NCBI RefSeq assembly: GCF_019430945.1 | Contig: NZ_JAHYCB010000003.1 | Location: forward strand, 186,001 to 250,000 | Direction of reading: 5' to 3' | Origin: Neorhizobium populisoli | GTDB lineage: Bacteria; Pseudomonadota; Alphaproteobacteria; Rhizobiales; Rhizobiaceae | DNA: 64,000 bases | Part shown: piece after piece, positions 51,940 through 60,504 of the stretch | Position numbering within the stretch: position 1 is the first letter of the stretch | Layout: each line of letters starts with the position of its first letter | Notes under the pieces: generated by a model | What the model saw: only the letters and a program-made list of their open reading frames with translations | What the model was told of the DNA's origin: nothing | Database searches by the model: none | Translations under genes and position numbers: made by a program

Positions 51940-52437
51940 ATGGCCGAAAGACCCGCCGTCGCCATCATCATGGGTAGCCAGTCCGACTGGGAAACGATGA
52001 AGAACGCCGCCGATACGCTGGAAGCGCTCGATATCGGTTACGAAGCCCGGATCATTTCGGCACATCGCACACCGGAGCGGATGATGGCCTTTGCCAAGGG
52101 CGCCCGCACCGAGGGTTTCCAGGTGATCATCGCCGGTGCAGGCGGTGCCGCCCACCTGCCCGGCATGACCGCTTCCATGACACCGCTGCCGGTTTTCGGC
52201 GTGCCCGTCCAGTCCAAGGCGCTCTCCGGCCAGGACAGCCTGCTCTCGATCGTCCAGATGCCGGCCGGCATTCCGGTCGGTACCGTCGCGATCGGCAAGG
52301 CCGGTGCGATCAATGCGGCCCTGCTTGCCGCAGCCGTGCTCGCCCTCCATGACGACGGCATTGCCGACCGGCTGGACGAATGGCGCGCCCGCCAGACCGC
52401 CTCGGTCGCAGACTACCCGATCGACGAGGCTCCGTGA
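51940..52437 (+). CDS. purE: N5-carboxyaminoimidazole ribonucleotide mutase PurE
   Basis: 165 residues, class I Pur[20 protein letters not shown] (phosphate loop), [14 protein letters not shown] (catalytic His) and [20 protein letters not shown] are diagnostic. It moves CO2 from N5-CAIR to C4 in purine synthesis, using the PurK product. The ATG is chosen over an upstream TTG by family alignment. purK follows 8 bases later. Confidence 0.95.
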   Translation: MAERPAVAIIMGSQSDWETMKNAADTLEALDIGYEARIISAHRTPERMMAFAKGARTEGFQVIIAGAGGAAHLPGMTASMTPLPVFGVPVQSKALSGQDSLLSIVQMPAGIPVGTVAIGKAGAINAALLAAAVLALHDDGIADRLDEWRARQTASVADYPIDEAP

Positions 52438-52445
52438 GGGACACT

Positions 52446-53525
52446 ATGACCACCGACACCGGGACAGTCCGCACGATCGGCATCATCGGCGGCGGACAGC
52501 TTGGCCGCATGCTGGCAATGGCCGCCGCGCGGCTGAACTTCCGTACCATCATTCTGGAGCCGCAAGCCGATTGCCCTGCCGCTCAGGTCGCCAATGCGCA
52601 GATCACCGCGGCTTACGACGATCCTGCAGCCCTTGCCGAACTGGCGGAACGTTGCGACGTCGTCTCCTACGAATTCGAGAACGTGCCGGTCACGGCTGCC
52701 GAAACTCTGCAGCGCTCTGTGCCGGTCTATCCGCCGGCCAAGGCGCTCGAAGTGTCGCAGGACCGCCTGGTCGAAAAGCGGTTCCTCAACTCCTGCGGCA
52801 TCGAGACGGCGAAATTCCATGCCGTCGACAGCCAGGCGGACCTCGAAAAGGCGCTCGCCGATTTCGGCGGCAAGGGTGTCCTGAAGACCTGCCGGCTTGG
52901 CTACGACGGCAAGGGCCAGCGCGTTTTCCGTTCCGCCGACGAAAGCCCGGCCGGCGCCTATGAGGCGCTCGGCTCGGTGCCGCTGATTCTCGAAAGCTTC
53001 GTGCCCTTCGAGCGCGAAGTCTCGATCATTGCCGCCCGCGCCAAGGACGGCACGGTCGTCTGTTTCGATCCGGCCGAGAATATCCACAGGAACGGCATCC
53101 TGCATACCTCGACCCTTCCCGCTCGCATCTCTGACGAAACTGCGAAGACCGCACGCGAATCGGCCGAGAAGCTGCTCGCCGCGCTCGACTATGTCGGCGT
53201 CATCGGCATGGAATTTTTCGTCATGGCCGACGGCACGCTGATCGCCAATGAGATCGCCCCGCGCGTCCACAATTCCGGCCACTGGACGGAAGCGGCCTGC
53301 ATCGTCTCGCAATTCGAGCAGCATATCCGCGCTGTGGCAAACCTGCCGCTCGGCAATCCGCACCGCCATTCCGACTGCGTGATGACCAACCTGATCGGCG
53401 ACGACATCCTGGACGTTCCCGCCTGGCTTCAGAAAAAGGACGTCCTCGTCCACCTCTACGGCAAGACGGAATCCCGCCCCGGACGCAAAATGGGGCATGT
53501 AACGGAGCTGACGGCGAAAGCCTGA
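52446..53525 (+). CDS. purK: N5-carboxyaminoimidazole ribonucleotide synthase PurK
   Basis: 359-residue ATP-grasp enzyme. TIGIIGGGQLGRMLAMAAAR opens the protein; YEFENVPVTAAETL, LKTCRLGYDGKGQRVF (ATP loop), FEREVSIIAARAKDG and FVMADGTLIANEIAPRVHNS (metal Glu and Asn, about 258-277) follow. It carboxylates AIR with ATP and bicarbonate. Start has a GGGAC spacer just past the purE stop. Operon: DUF465-purE-purK and probably the 82-residue gene. Confidence 0.95.
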   Translation: MTTDTGTVRTIGIIGGGQLGRMLAMAAARLNFRTIILEPQADCPAAQVANAQITAAYDDPAALAELAERCDVVSYEFENVPVTAAETLQRSVPVYPPAKALEVSQDRLVEKRFLNSCGIETAKFHAVDSQADLEKALADFGGKGVLKTCRLGYDGKGQRVFRSADESPAGAYEALGSVPLILESFVPFEREVSIIAARAKDGTVVCFDPAENIHRNGILHTSTLPARISDETAKTARESAEKLLAALDYVGVIGMEFFVMADGTLIANEIAPRVHNSGHWTEAACIVSQFEQHIRAVANLPLGNPHRHSDCVMTNLIGDDILDVPAWLQKKDVLVHLYGKTESRPGRKMGHVTELTAKA

Positions 53526-53543
53526 CGGACTTGAAGAGCCGAC

Positions 53544-53792
53544 ATGCAGACATACTGGGTACATTTCGTCGAAAATGACTACCCGGTTGGCTGCCAGCTT
53601 GGATGCGGCGTAACAGCTCTTGATTCCGCTGATGTCCGAACGGTTCTCGCCGAGACGCTCAGCACCGCTGACTATCTTGACCGGATCGCCTCCATAGAAT
53701 CCGTCGCATATGAAGATATCGAGGAAAACCACGTCCGGCCCAACATGGGCTTCCATCTTCGGCGCGGCATCTGGTATCCGAACGGCATATGA
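53544..53792 (+). CDS. Small hypothetical protein after purK
   Basis: 82 residues: MQTYWVHFVENDYPVGCQLG, CGVTALDSADVRTVLAETLS and NHVRPNMGFHLRRGIWYPNG. It reads as a compact alpha/beta domain; the ending VRPNMGxxxRRGxWYP looks conserved but I cannot name the family. It starts 18 bases after purK and ends about 90 bases before a terminator, so it belongs to the purEK transcript. Confidence 0.65.
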   Translation: MQTYWVHFVENDYPVGCQLGCGVTALDSADVRTVLAETLSTADYLDRIASIESVAYEDIEENHVRPNMGFHLRRGIWYPNGI

Positions 53793-53882
53793 TCTCCGGT
53801 GAATTCCCTTGTTCTGCCGCTGAAATCACCTTCACAAGGTTGACATGTAACCTCCCTCGGGTTATCTGCACGCCCAACTGAG

Positions 53883-53919
53883 AGCGCGCCCCTCGAAGAA
53901 ACTTGGCGGCGCGCTTTTG
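53883..53919 (+). terminator. Terminator downstream of the purEK operon
   Basis: AGCGCGCC (53883-53890) and GGCGCGCT (53908-53915) with a 17-base loop, followed by TTTG. The loop is long, so strength is uncertain. Confidence 0.55.
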
Positions 53920-53968
53920 ATTGATAGGACAAGCGGCTTAACGGCCCACAGACTGCTGGATCAGTACA

Positions 53969-54094
53969 ATGAAGATCAAGAACTCGCTCAAGGCGCTGAA
54001 GGCTCGTCACCGGGACAACCGTCTGGTTCGCCGCAAGGGCCGCATCTACATCATCAACAAGCAGAACCCGCGCTTCAAGGCCCGTCAGGGCTGA
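53969..54094 (+). CDS. rpmJ: 50S ribosomal protein L36, zinc-independent form
   Basis: 41 residues, [20 protein letters not shown] then [20 protein letters not shown], ending in Gly. All Cys/His zinc ligands of the metal-binding L36 are absent except a single His, so it is the C-minus type like the L31 in this window. Found by direct reading, since the gene is very short. It has its own spacing from the purEK terminator. Confidence 0.95.
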   Translation: MKIKNSLKALKARHRDNRLVRRKGRIYIINKQNPRFKARQG

Positions 54095-54167
54095 TATCGG
54101 CATTCGGCCACGCGGACTGCGAGCCGATCAAATTGTCGATAGCGTGATATTTCTGGTTTGAAGTTCG

Positions 54168-54197
54168 GCGCATGCGGTTTACCTTAACCGCATGCGC
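54168..54197 (+). promoter_or_regulatory. Perfect hairpin overlapping the TPR gene start codon
   Basis: GCGCATGCGGTT (54168-54179) and AACCGCATGCGC (54186-54197) are exact 12-base inverted repeats with the 6-base loop TACCTT. The start codon at 54192-54194 lies in the right arm, so the folded mRNA would hide it. It also follows rpmJ by 73 bases and could attenuate read-through. Confidence 0.55.
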
Positions 54198-54818
54198 TAT
54201 TTTCGTTTCAGCCTCCCGCTCCTGGCCGCGACCTTCGCCGCTTCAGCCACCCTCGCTCAGACGGCCGCTCCCGCGACGCCTGCCGTTCCTGCGGAACAGA
54301 AGCCCCCTGTCGTTCAGACCTCTGCACCGGCCAAGGCTCCCAATCCGCTCGATCCGCTGTTTGATGCCCTGAAGCGCGAGCGCGATCCGGAAAAGGCCAA
54401 AGGCATCGCCAGCCAGATTGCCAGCAACATGGGCGATTCGGGCAGCGCCACGGTGAACCTGCTGATGCAGTGGGCCGCGACCGCCATCAAGGAAAAGCGC
54501 AATGGCGCAGCACTCGATTTCCTAGATCAGGTGACGGTGCTCGACCCCGCCTATCCCGAAGGCTGGAATCGTCGTGCGACGCTTCATTACACGATGGGCA
54601 ATAGCCGCAAGTCGATGGCAGACATTGCCGAGGTGCTGAAGCGTGAGCCTCGCCATTTCGGCGCGCTTGCCGGCATGGCAGGCATTCTCATGGAATCCGG
54701 CAAGGACCAGCTGGCGCTGAAGGCCTGGGAAGACTACCTCGCCGTTTATCCGGCCGATCGCGACGCCCAGGAGGCCGTATCCAAGATCTCCGAAAAGATC
54801 GCCGGAAACCGTACCTGA
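54192..54818 (+). CDS. Periplasmic TPR-repeat protein
   Basis: 208 residues with a signal peptide (MRYFRFSLPLLAATFAASAT, then LAQ) and a Pro/Ala linker to about residue 50. Three TPR-like helix pairs follow: LLMQWAATAIKEKRNGAALD, YPEGWNRRATLHYTMGNSRK and LAGMAGILMESGKDQLALKA. A scaffold in the periplasm is likely. There is no ribosome-binding site before the ATG, which sits inside a 12-bp hairpin. The alpha/beta hydrolase gene follows after 20 bases. Confidence 0.8.
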   Translation: MRYFRFSLPLLAATFAASATLAQTAAPATPAVPAEQKPPVVQTSAPAKAPNPLDPLFDALKRERDPEKAKGIASQIASNMGDSGSATVNLLMQWAATAIKEKRNGAALDFLDQVTVLDPAYPEGWNRRATLHYTMGNSRKSMADIAEVLKREPRHFGALAGMAGILMESGKDQLALKAWEDYLAVYPADRDAQEAVSKISEKIAGNRT

Positions 54819-54838
54819 CGCATCCGGTTCGCTCCCTC

Positions 54839-55879
54839 ATGATTTTCCTTGCCCTCGCCCTTGCCGGCCTCATCGCCATCGGCCTTGCCTTCACATTCTG
54901 GAAGGCACGCGCCATCGAATCCGAATTCCCGAATATCGGCGAATTGACGGATATCGGCGGCTACAATCTGAATGCCCTGCATATCCCCAAGCCAGCCGGC
55001 GCCGACCTGCCGCCGATCGTTTTCATTCATGGCGCCAGCGGCAATCTCCGCGACCAGACGACCGCATTCCTGAAGCCGCTGCAGGGCCGCGCCGAAATGC
55101 TCTTCGTCGACCGCCCGGGACACGGTTATTCCGAACGGGGTGGCCCGGAGAACGACTTCCCAGATGGGCAGGCGGCCGCGATCGCCCGGCTGATGGAGAA
55201 ATACGGGATCGAAAAGGCGATCATCGTCGGCCACTCCTTCGGTGGCGCGATTGCCGCCAGTTTCGCCGTCTTCCATCCGGAGAAGACTGCCGGGCTGCTG
55301 CTACTGGCGCCTGCCACCCACCCCTGGAACGGCGGCGTCGACTGGTATTACGATGTCACGGCCAAGCCCTATCTCGGCTGGCTCTTCACCCATCTCCTCA
55401 CCCTGCCCGCCGGTCTTGTATTGATGGACGGTGCCACCCGCTCCGTTTTCCACCCCAATCCCCGGCCGGACAAATATCTCGAAGACGGCGCCCCGGCGCT
55501 GGTGTTGAGGCCCGACAATTTCCGCAACAACGCGGTCGATGTCGTGAACCTCAACGACTATGTGAAACGCATCTCGCCGCGCTATCGCGAAATCACCGCC
55601 CCGACCGTAATCATCACCGGCGATACGGATGAGATCGTCGCGGAAGAAATCCACTCCAAGGGTCTTGCACGCGATATCGCGGGCTCCGAACTCGTCTGGA
55701 TCCACAATCTCGGCCACAAGCCGGACTATATCGTCACCGACGTGGCGATCGCCGCGATCGAAAAGCTCGCCGGGCTGCCGCGCGACATTCAGGCGCTGGC
55801 CCGCCGGGCCGAAGCGAGGATCGCTCCCCACGCGCAACCGGGCCGTTCGGAGATGGACCTTTCAGTCGAGCACAACTGA
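54839..55879 (+). CDS. Membrane-anchored alpha/beta hydrolase
   Basis: 346 residues. An N-terminal hydrophobic helix (IFLALALAGLIAIGLAFTF) anchors or exports it. The hydrolase fold has VFIHGASGNLRDQ (oxyanion, about 60-72), nucleophile elbow VGHSFGGAIAASF (Ser about residue 132), Asp in ITGDTDEIVAEE and His in HNLGHKPDYI. Substrate unknown; similar proteins act as esterases or haloperoxidase-like enzymes. Probably co-transcribed with the TPR gene. Confidence 0.88.
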   Translation: MIFLALALAGLIAIGLAFTFWKARAIESEFPNIGELTDIGGYNLNALHIPKPAGADLPPIVFIHGASGNLRDQTTAFLKPLQGRAEMLFVDRPGHGYSERGGPENDFPDGQAAAIARLMEKYGIEKAIIVGHSFGGAIAASFAVFHPEKTAGLLLLAPATHPWNGGVDWYYDVTAKPYLGWLFTHLLTLPAGLVLMDGATRSVFHPNPRPDKYLEDGAPALVLRPDNFRNNAVDVVNLNDYVKRISPRYREITAPTVIITGDTDEIVAEEIHSKGLARDIAGSELVWIHNLGHKPDYIVTDVAIAAIEKLAGLPRDIQALARRAEARIAPHAQPGRSEMDLSVEHN

Positions 55880-55943
55880 AATACAATCAGCCTGACGCAA
55901 GCCACCCGCCCCACGGTTCAGCAAAATGGAATCGGAGGCGTTT

Positions 55944-56648
55944 ATGGAAATCGGTGGTATCGGCAGAAACTATCAGGCAAATCCGATCGACAGGAATGCC
56001 GCGTCTGGCGGCCCGAGCGTGCCAGAGGATCAGGCAACCGATCCGGCCTATGAGAAATACGACCGCCTCATCCATGGTCTGACCAAGCTTTCCGAAGCCA
56101 CGGCAAAAGCCGATGACGACGCCAAGGCCCGTGCCAAGCAGAAGCTGAAGGATGCCCAGGAACAGCTCAAATTCATGCAGCGCTGGGGCATGGATCCGGA
56201 GGTCGTCGCGCGCCTTGCGGCCCAGCTGGGAACTGTCGTGGCAGCCGCCGCCCGGGAATTCGCCGACGCATTGGGAGGTAATGCTACCGGACAATTGCCC
56301 ACGACCAATACTGCCCCCGCAGTCGATAAGCAGCAACCGGACGTATCCACCGGTGACACAACCGATGCCGGCGAAGAACAGGCATCTCAGGCGGAACGGG
56401 CCTATCTGGACGTGATGGACGACAACAAGCCGACGCGCACATCCAGCCTTTCACAGGACGATATTCGTACCGCAACGGAATTCAGCACCATTGCCAAACA
56501 GATCAAAGCCCTGCTGGAGGAGGCAGCCCGAAATCTGCGCGAACAGCGCAATGCCGCAGCCGTTCCCGGCACCCAGAATCTCGACGCCGCCGTCGGCGCC
56601 GTAACCAACGCGGTCTCTACCGCACCGACGACCAGCATCACGATCTGA
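55944..56648 (+). CDS. Hypothetical helical cytoplasmic protein
   Basis: 234 residues from MEIGGIGRNYQANPI (an ATG 6 codons upstream is possible). KLSEATAKADDDAKARAKQK, LKDAQEQLKFMQRWGMDPEV and VARLAAQLGTVVAAAAREFA are long charged helices. A Pro/Thr-rich linker with a short second helical block (TIAKQIKALLEEAARNLREQ) follows. No signal peptide, no family recognised. The arrangement resembles proteins with a short recruiting N-terminus. A strong bidirectional terminator follows. Confidence 0.65.
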   Translation: MEIGGIGRNYQANPIDRNAASGGPSVPEDQATDPAYEKYDRLIHGLTKLSEATAKADDDAKARAKQKLKDAQEQLKFMQRWGMDPEVVARLAAQLGTVVAAAAREFADALGGNATGQLPTTNTAPAVDKQQPDVSTGDTTDAGEEQASQAERAYLDVMDDNKPTRTSSLSQDDIRTATEFSTIAKQIKALLEEAARNLREQRNAAAVPGTQNLDAAVGAVTNAVSTAPTTSITI

Positions 56649-56671
56649 CCTCAGCCTCTTATGTCCATGAA

Positions 56672-56701
56672 AAAAGCCGCCGGATCGCTCCGGCGGCTTT
56701 T
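56672..56701. terminator. Bidirectional terminator, hypothetical gene/pyk
   Basis: AAAAGCCGCCGG (56672-56683) and CCGGCGGCTTTT (56690-56701), 12-bp stem with a 6-base loop and A/T tracts on both sides. Serves the converging genes. Confidence 0.9.
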
Positions 56702-56721
56702 GCATGTGTGCCTGCTGGCTC

Positions 56722-58164
56722 TCAGACGCCCGTCTGGCCGTCGGAGCCGATATAGGCGATGCGCAGCATGTTGGTGGCGCCGGGCGTGCCGAGCGGCACG
56801 CCGGCGGAGATGATGATGCGGTCGCCCGGCTTGCCGAAACCTTCCGACACGACGATGCGGCAGGCGCGGTTCACCATATCGTCGAGATCGGTCGCGTCAT
56901 GGGTGACGACGCAATGCATGCCCCAGCAGATCGACAGCCGACGGGCGGTCTGGACGATCGGCGAAAGCGCGATGATCGGCACATTCGGCCGCTCGCGCGA
57001 TGCACGCAGGCCCGTCGTGCCCGACGAGGTATAGGTGACGATGGCCGAAAGGCGCAGCGTCTCGGCGATCTGGCGAGCGGCAAGCGAGATCGCATCCGCA
57101 CCGGTGGCTTCCGGCGTGGCGCGCTGCGCGTAGATGATGCTCGGATAAAGCGGGTCGTCTTCCACCTTGCGGGAGATCGACGCCATCATCGAAACGGCTT
57201 CGACCGGATATTCGCCGGACGCGGATTCGGCCGACAGCATGATCGCATCGGCGCCTTCGAAAACGGCGATCGATACGTCGGAAACTTCGGCGCGGGTCGG
57301 CACCGGCGAGGTGATCATCGATTCCAGCATCTGCGTCGCGACGACGACCGGCTTGCCGGCACGGCGACATGCGCGCGTCAGCTGCTTCTGGATGCCCGGA
57401 ACGGCTTCGATCGGCATTTCGACGCCAAGGTCGCCGCGCGCCACCATGACGGCGTCGGAAAGCTCGATGATCTCGTCGATGCGCTCGAGCGCCTGCGGCT
57501 TTTCGATCTTCGACATGATGCCGACGCGGCCACGGGCGATCTTGCGTACTTCGGCAAGATCATCCGGGCGCTGCACGAAGGAGAGCGCAACCCAGTCGAC
57601 TTCGCCGGTGGCGAGTGCCGCATCGAGGTCGGTCCGGTCCTTTTCGGTCAGCGCGCCGACGCCGAGCAGCGTGTCGGGCAGGCTGACGCCCTTGCGGTCG
57701 GAAATGCTGGTACCGGCAACAACCGTGCAGACGATGCTCTTGCCGTTGACCTTCTCGGCCTTCAACGCCAGCTTGCCGTCGTCGATCAGCAGACGATCGC
57801 CCGCCTTCACAGATTCCAGAATTTCCGGATGCGGCAGGAAGACGCGCTTTTCGTCGCCCGGCTCATCCTTGTTGTCGAGCGTGAAGGTCTGGCCGACCTT
57901 GAGCGCCACCTTGCCGTCCTTGAACTTGCCGACGCGCAGCTTCGGGCCCTGCAGGTCGCAGAGAATGCCGATCGGGCGGCCGGACTTGGCTTCGACGGCA
58001 CGGATGCGGCCGATCAGGGTCCGCATCATCTCATGGCTCGAATGGCTCATGTTGATGCGGAAAAGATCCGCACCCGCCTCATGCAGCTTCAGGATCATGT
58101 CCTCTTCGGAGGACGCCGGTCCGAGCGTCGCGAGGATTTTAACTTTGCGATAGCGCCTCATCAA
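56722..58164 (-). CDS. pyk: Pyruvate kinase
   Basis: 480 residues. RRYRKVKILATLGPASSEED opens the protein; FRINMSHSSHEMM, LQGPKLRVGKF, the active-site segment DAVMVARGDLGVEMPIEAVP (about 241-260) and ATQMLESMITSPVPTRAEVS (about 280-299) are complete. It makes ATP and pyruvate from PEP. A Glu at the position that decides K+ dependence was not checked. Its start overlaps the stop of the DUF1036 gene (TGATG), so the two are coupled; this pairing is common in rhizobia. Confidence 0.96.
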   Translation of the reverse strand: MMRRYRKVKILATLGPASSEEDMILKLHEAGADLFRINMSHSSHEMMRTLIGRIRAVEAKSGRPIGILCDLQGPKLRVGKFKDGKVALKVGQTFTLDNKDEPGDEKRVFLPHPEILESVKAGDRLLIDDGKLALKAEKVNGKSIVCTVVAGTSISDRKGVSLPDTLLGVGALTEKDRTDLDAALATGEVDWVALSFVQRPDDLAEVRKIARGRVGIMSKIEKPQALERIDEIIELSDAVMVARGDLGVEMPIEAVPGIQKQLTRACRRAGKPVVVATQMLESMITSPVPTRAEVSDVSIAVFEGADAIMLSAESASGEYPVEAVSMMASISRKVEDDPLYPSIIYAQRATPEATGADAISLAARQIAETLRLSAIVTYTSSGTTGLRASRERPNVPIIALSPIVQTARRLSICWGMHCVVTHDATDLDDMVNRACRIVVSEGFGKPGDRIIISAGVPLGTPGATNMLRIAYIGSDGQTGV

Positions 58165-58634
58165 TTCTGGCCTTCTTGCGTGCCGGGCGTGTCTGAAAGC
58201 TGGACCATCCAGCTGCCCTGACGGCCCGTGTCATATTCTTTGAAGCCCATGCGCTGGAAGCCACGGGCGAAACAATCGTTGACGCCGACGACCTTGAACT
58301 CGTTCTCGGCGACGCACATGTTGACACCGCCGGTCCAGCGGCCGCCACGGGCCGCATCCTCGGCATAAAGATAATAATAACGCGACGCCAGCTCGCCCTC
58401 GATCAGCGTCGCGCAGGTGGATGCCGGCACCTGCCACCAGCCTTCGGTCGTCCAGCCCTCCGCCGCGCGATAACCGATGGCTACGCCGACGAGGTTCTGG
58501 GTGCCGTTGCAGACGCGGAAATCCGCATGCGCTGCGCCGGCGGCAAAGAGAGGAATGCCGCACGCCAGCATGGCCACAGCGGCCGGAGCGGAAACGAGAG
58601 AACGAAGATACGCTTTCGGGGATTTTTTCGACAC
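58161..58634 (-). CDS. DUF1036 secreted protein
   Basis: 157 residues. Signal peptide SLVSAPAAVAMLACGIPLFA ending AGAAHA, then DFRVCNGTQNLVGVAIGYRA, WTTEGWWQVPASTCATLIEG and YYYLYAEDAARGG, the DUF1036 pattern with paired Cys that could form disulfides in the periplasm. Function unknown. Upstream partner of pyk; 200 bases separate it from the divergent amidohydrolase. Confidence 0.88.
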   Translation of the reverse strand: MSKKSPKAYLRSLVSAPAAVAMLACGIPLFAAGAAHADFRVCNGTQNLVGVAIGYRAAEGWTTEGWWQVPASTCATLIEGELASRYYYLYAEDAARGGRWTGGVNMCVAENEFKVVGVNDCFARGFQRMGFKEYDTGRQGSWMVQLSDTPGTQEGQN

Positions 58635-58708
58635 GGTTTCCGTCAGGACTCCATGGTTATTCGTGAAGCACTTTCTTCGCGCGGCAACGCTTGAAAGTCA
58701 ACGAAGGT

Positions 58709-58747
58709 CTAATCGATTAGTCCCGCCAATCGTTGCAATTACAACGA
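58709..58747. promoter_or_regulatory. Palindromes in the DUF1036/amidohydrolase divergent region
   Basis: CTAATCGATTAG (58709-58720) is a perfect 12-base palindrome and TCGTTG-CAATTA-CAACGA (58730-58747) a 6-base inverted repeat, close together in a 200-base divergent promoter. They may be operators; no regulator gene is adjacent. Confidence 0.3.
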
Positions 58748-58834
58748 ACAAGCACTTCCTCAAACGCTTGCGACTTGCCTCCGCCCGTGCCATCAACACC
58801 CGTCTCGTCTCACCGCTGATCCGATCGTTCGACC

Positions 58835-59626
58835 ATGCAGGACTTCATTCCTTTCGAAATCATAGACGGCGATTATGACGGCGGCATGGTGCTTCTGGCA
58901 GATCACGCCATGAACCGCCTGCCGTTTGCCTATGGCAGTCTCGGCCTCCCCGAGAGCGCTTTCCACCGCCATATCGCTTTCGATATCGGCATCGAAGGTC
59001 TGACGCGGCAGTTGGCGGCCATGCTCGGCGTGCCGGCAGTACTGGGTTGCTTTTCCCGCCTGCTGATCGATCCGAACCGGGGTGAGGACGATCCGACGCT
59101 GATCATGAAGATCTCCGACGGCGCGATCATTCCGGGCAATCACCCGATCACGCAGGCGGAATGGGATCTTAGGCTCGATACGTATCACCGCCCGTACCAT
59201 CAGGCCGTCGACCGGACGATCGCAAAAGCCGCGGCTTCCTGCCGCGCACCGCTTGTCCTGTCGCTGCATTCCTTCACGCCCTTCTGGAAGGGCTTTGCCC
59301 GTCCCTGGCACGCCGCTGTTCTTTGGGACAGCGATCACCGCGCGGTTACGCCGTTTCTCGACCTGCTGAACCGGCCGGGCGATATCGTCGTCGGTGACAA
59401 CGAGCCCTATGACGGCGCCTTGAAGGGCGATACCATGTACCGGCACTGCATGAGGGCGGGCATTGCGCATGCGCTGCTCGAAGTCCGACAGGACCTGATC
59501 GGTGACGAGACCGGCATTGCCGCCTGGGCGGAAAGGCTCGCCCCCATCTTCAAGTCGCTCAACGCCGACCCCACATTGCACGAATACCGGATTTTTCCGT
59601 CGCGCACCGGCCCCTACCCGGCTTGA
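58835..59626 (+). CDS. N-formylglutamate amidohydrolase family protein
   Basis: 263 residues: MVLLADHAMNRLPFAYGSLG (His), HIAFDIGIEGLTRQLAAMLG, CFSRLLIDPNRGEDDPTLIM (the family RLLIDxNR motif), VLSLHSFTPFWKGFARPWHA and LLEVRQDLIGDETGIAAWAE. The group hydrolyses N-formyl-glutamate in histidine breakdown or related amides; no hut genes are near. Followed 21 bases later by the DUF1244 gene. Confidence 0.92.
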   Translation: MQDFIPFEIIDGDYDGGMVLLADHAMNRLPFAYGSLGLPESAFHRHIAFDIGIEGLTRQLAAMLGVPAVLGCFSRLLIDPNRGEDDPTLIMKISDGAIIPGNHPITQAEWDLRLDTYHRPYHQAVDRTIAKAAASCRAPLVLSLHSFTPFWKGFARPWHAAVLWDSDHRAVTPFLDLLNRPGDIVVGDNEPYDGALKGDTMYRHCMRAGIAHALLEVRQDLIGDETGIAAWAERLAPIFKSLNADPTLHEYRIFPSRTGPYPA

Positions 59627-59647
59627 AGCCAATCACGAGGTATTGCC

Positions 59648-59956
59648 ATGACCGACCTGACCAAGGAACAGCAGACCGAATTCGAAGCCGCCGCCTTCCG
59701 CCGGCTCGTGCAGCACCTGCGAGAGCGTACCGACGTTCAGAACATCGACCTGATGAACCTTGCCGGCTTCTGCCGTAACTGCCTGTCGAACTGGTACAAG
59801 GACGCCGCCGATGAAGCGGGCGCCGATCTTTCCAAGGACGCCTCGCGGGAAATCGTCTACGGCATGCCTTACGAGGACTGGAAAAATCTGCACCAGGGTC
59901 AGGCCAGCGACGCACAAAAAGCCGCATTCGAAGTCAACAAGCCGGCCCACGGTTGA
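59648..59956 (+). CDS. DUF1244 protein
   Basis: 102 residues: TEFEAAAFRRLVQHLRERTD, VQNIDLMNLAGFCRNCLSNW and YKDAADEAGADLSKDASREI, then VYGMPYEDWK. The GFCRNCLSxWY motif with paired Cys is diagnostic of DUF1244, a small helical family of proteobacteria. Function unknown; co-transcribed with the amidohydrolase gene. Confidence 0.9.
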   Translation: MTDLTKEQQTEFEAAAFRRLVQHLRERTDVQNIDLMNLAGFCRNCLSNWYKDAADEAGADLSKDASREIVYGMPYEDWKNLHQGQASDAQKAAFEVNKPAHG

Positions 59957-60058
59957 ACTCGGGTCGATTATCATACTTGAGGCGGATTATGCTTGACCTT
60001 CCGGCGGCTTTTCGGCAGTTGACCAGCAATCCATCAATTTCACGATCAGGAGGCCCCG

Positions 60059-60331
60059 ATGTCTGATGCTCATGGCGTCGCCCGCGACCAGCTTCGCGCA
60101 TTTATCGAGCGTATCGAACGTCTCGAAGAAGAAAAGAAAACCATCGCCGACGACATCAAGGATGTCTACGGCGAAGCAAAGGCCATGGGCTACGATACCA
60201 AGATCATGAAAAAGGTCATCGCCCTTCGCAAGAAAGACGACCAGGAGCGTATGGAAGAGGACCTGATTCTCGACACCTACCTCGCCGCACTTGGCATGAT
60301 CGAAGGCCCGGGCGAGCAGGACGCCGCCTGA
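60059..60331 (+). CDS. gapR: GapR-family DNA-binding protein (DUF2312)
   Basis: 90 residues: [60 protein letters not shown] and [13 protein letters not shown]. This is the complete DUF2312/UPF0335 fold. The Caulobacter member GapR binds overtwisted, AT-rich DNA ahead of replication and transcription and helps topoisomerases. Tight terminator downstream (60361-60384). Confidence 0.9.
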   Translation: MSDAHGVARDQLRAFIERIERLEEEKKTIADDIKDVYGEAKAMGYDTKIMKKVIALRKKDDQERMEEDLILDTYLAALGMIEGPGEQDAA

Positions 60332-60360
60332 TCGCCTACCATTGCTGATAGGATCCAGGA

Positions 60361-60384
60361 ACCCGCCGCAAGGCGGGTTTTTTA
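60361..60384 (+). terminator. Rho-independent terminator after gapR
   Basis: ACCCGCC (60361-60367) and GGCGGGT (60372-60378) with a GCAA loop, followed by TTTTTA. Confidence 0.9.
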
Positions 60385-60504
60385 TTGCAATGGAAAAGCC
60401 CGCCAGCTCCCCTGAAATAGCGGAAAGCAGCCTCCCCCTATCGGTTTTCAAGCCTATATGTCCCCGCGTGGTCCGCTCGGCCGCGCAATGAGGGGACGAC
60501 ATTG

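Noticed and set aside
56704..58221. 505-codon plus-strand frame opposite pyk
   Set aside because: Arg/His/Asp-rich shadow of pyruvate kinase, which is unmistakable on the other strand.
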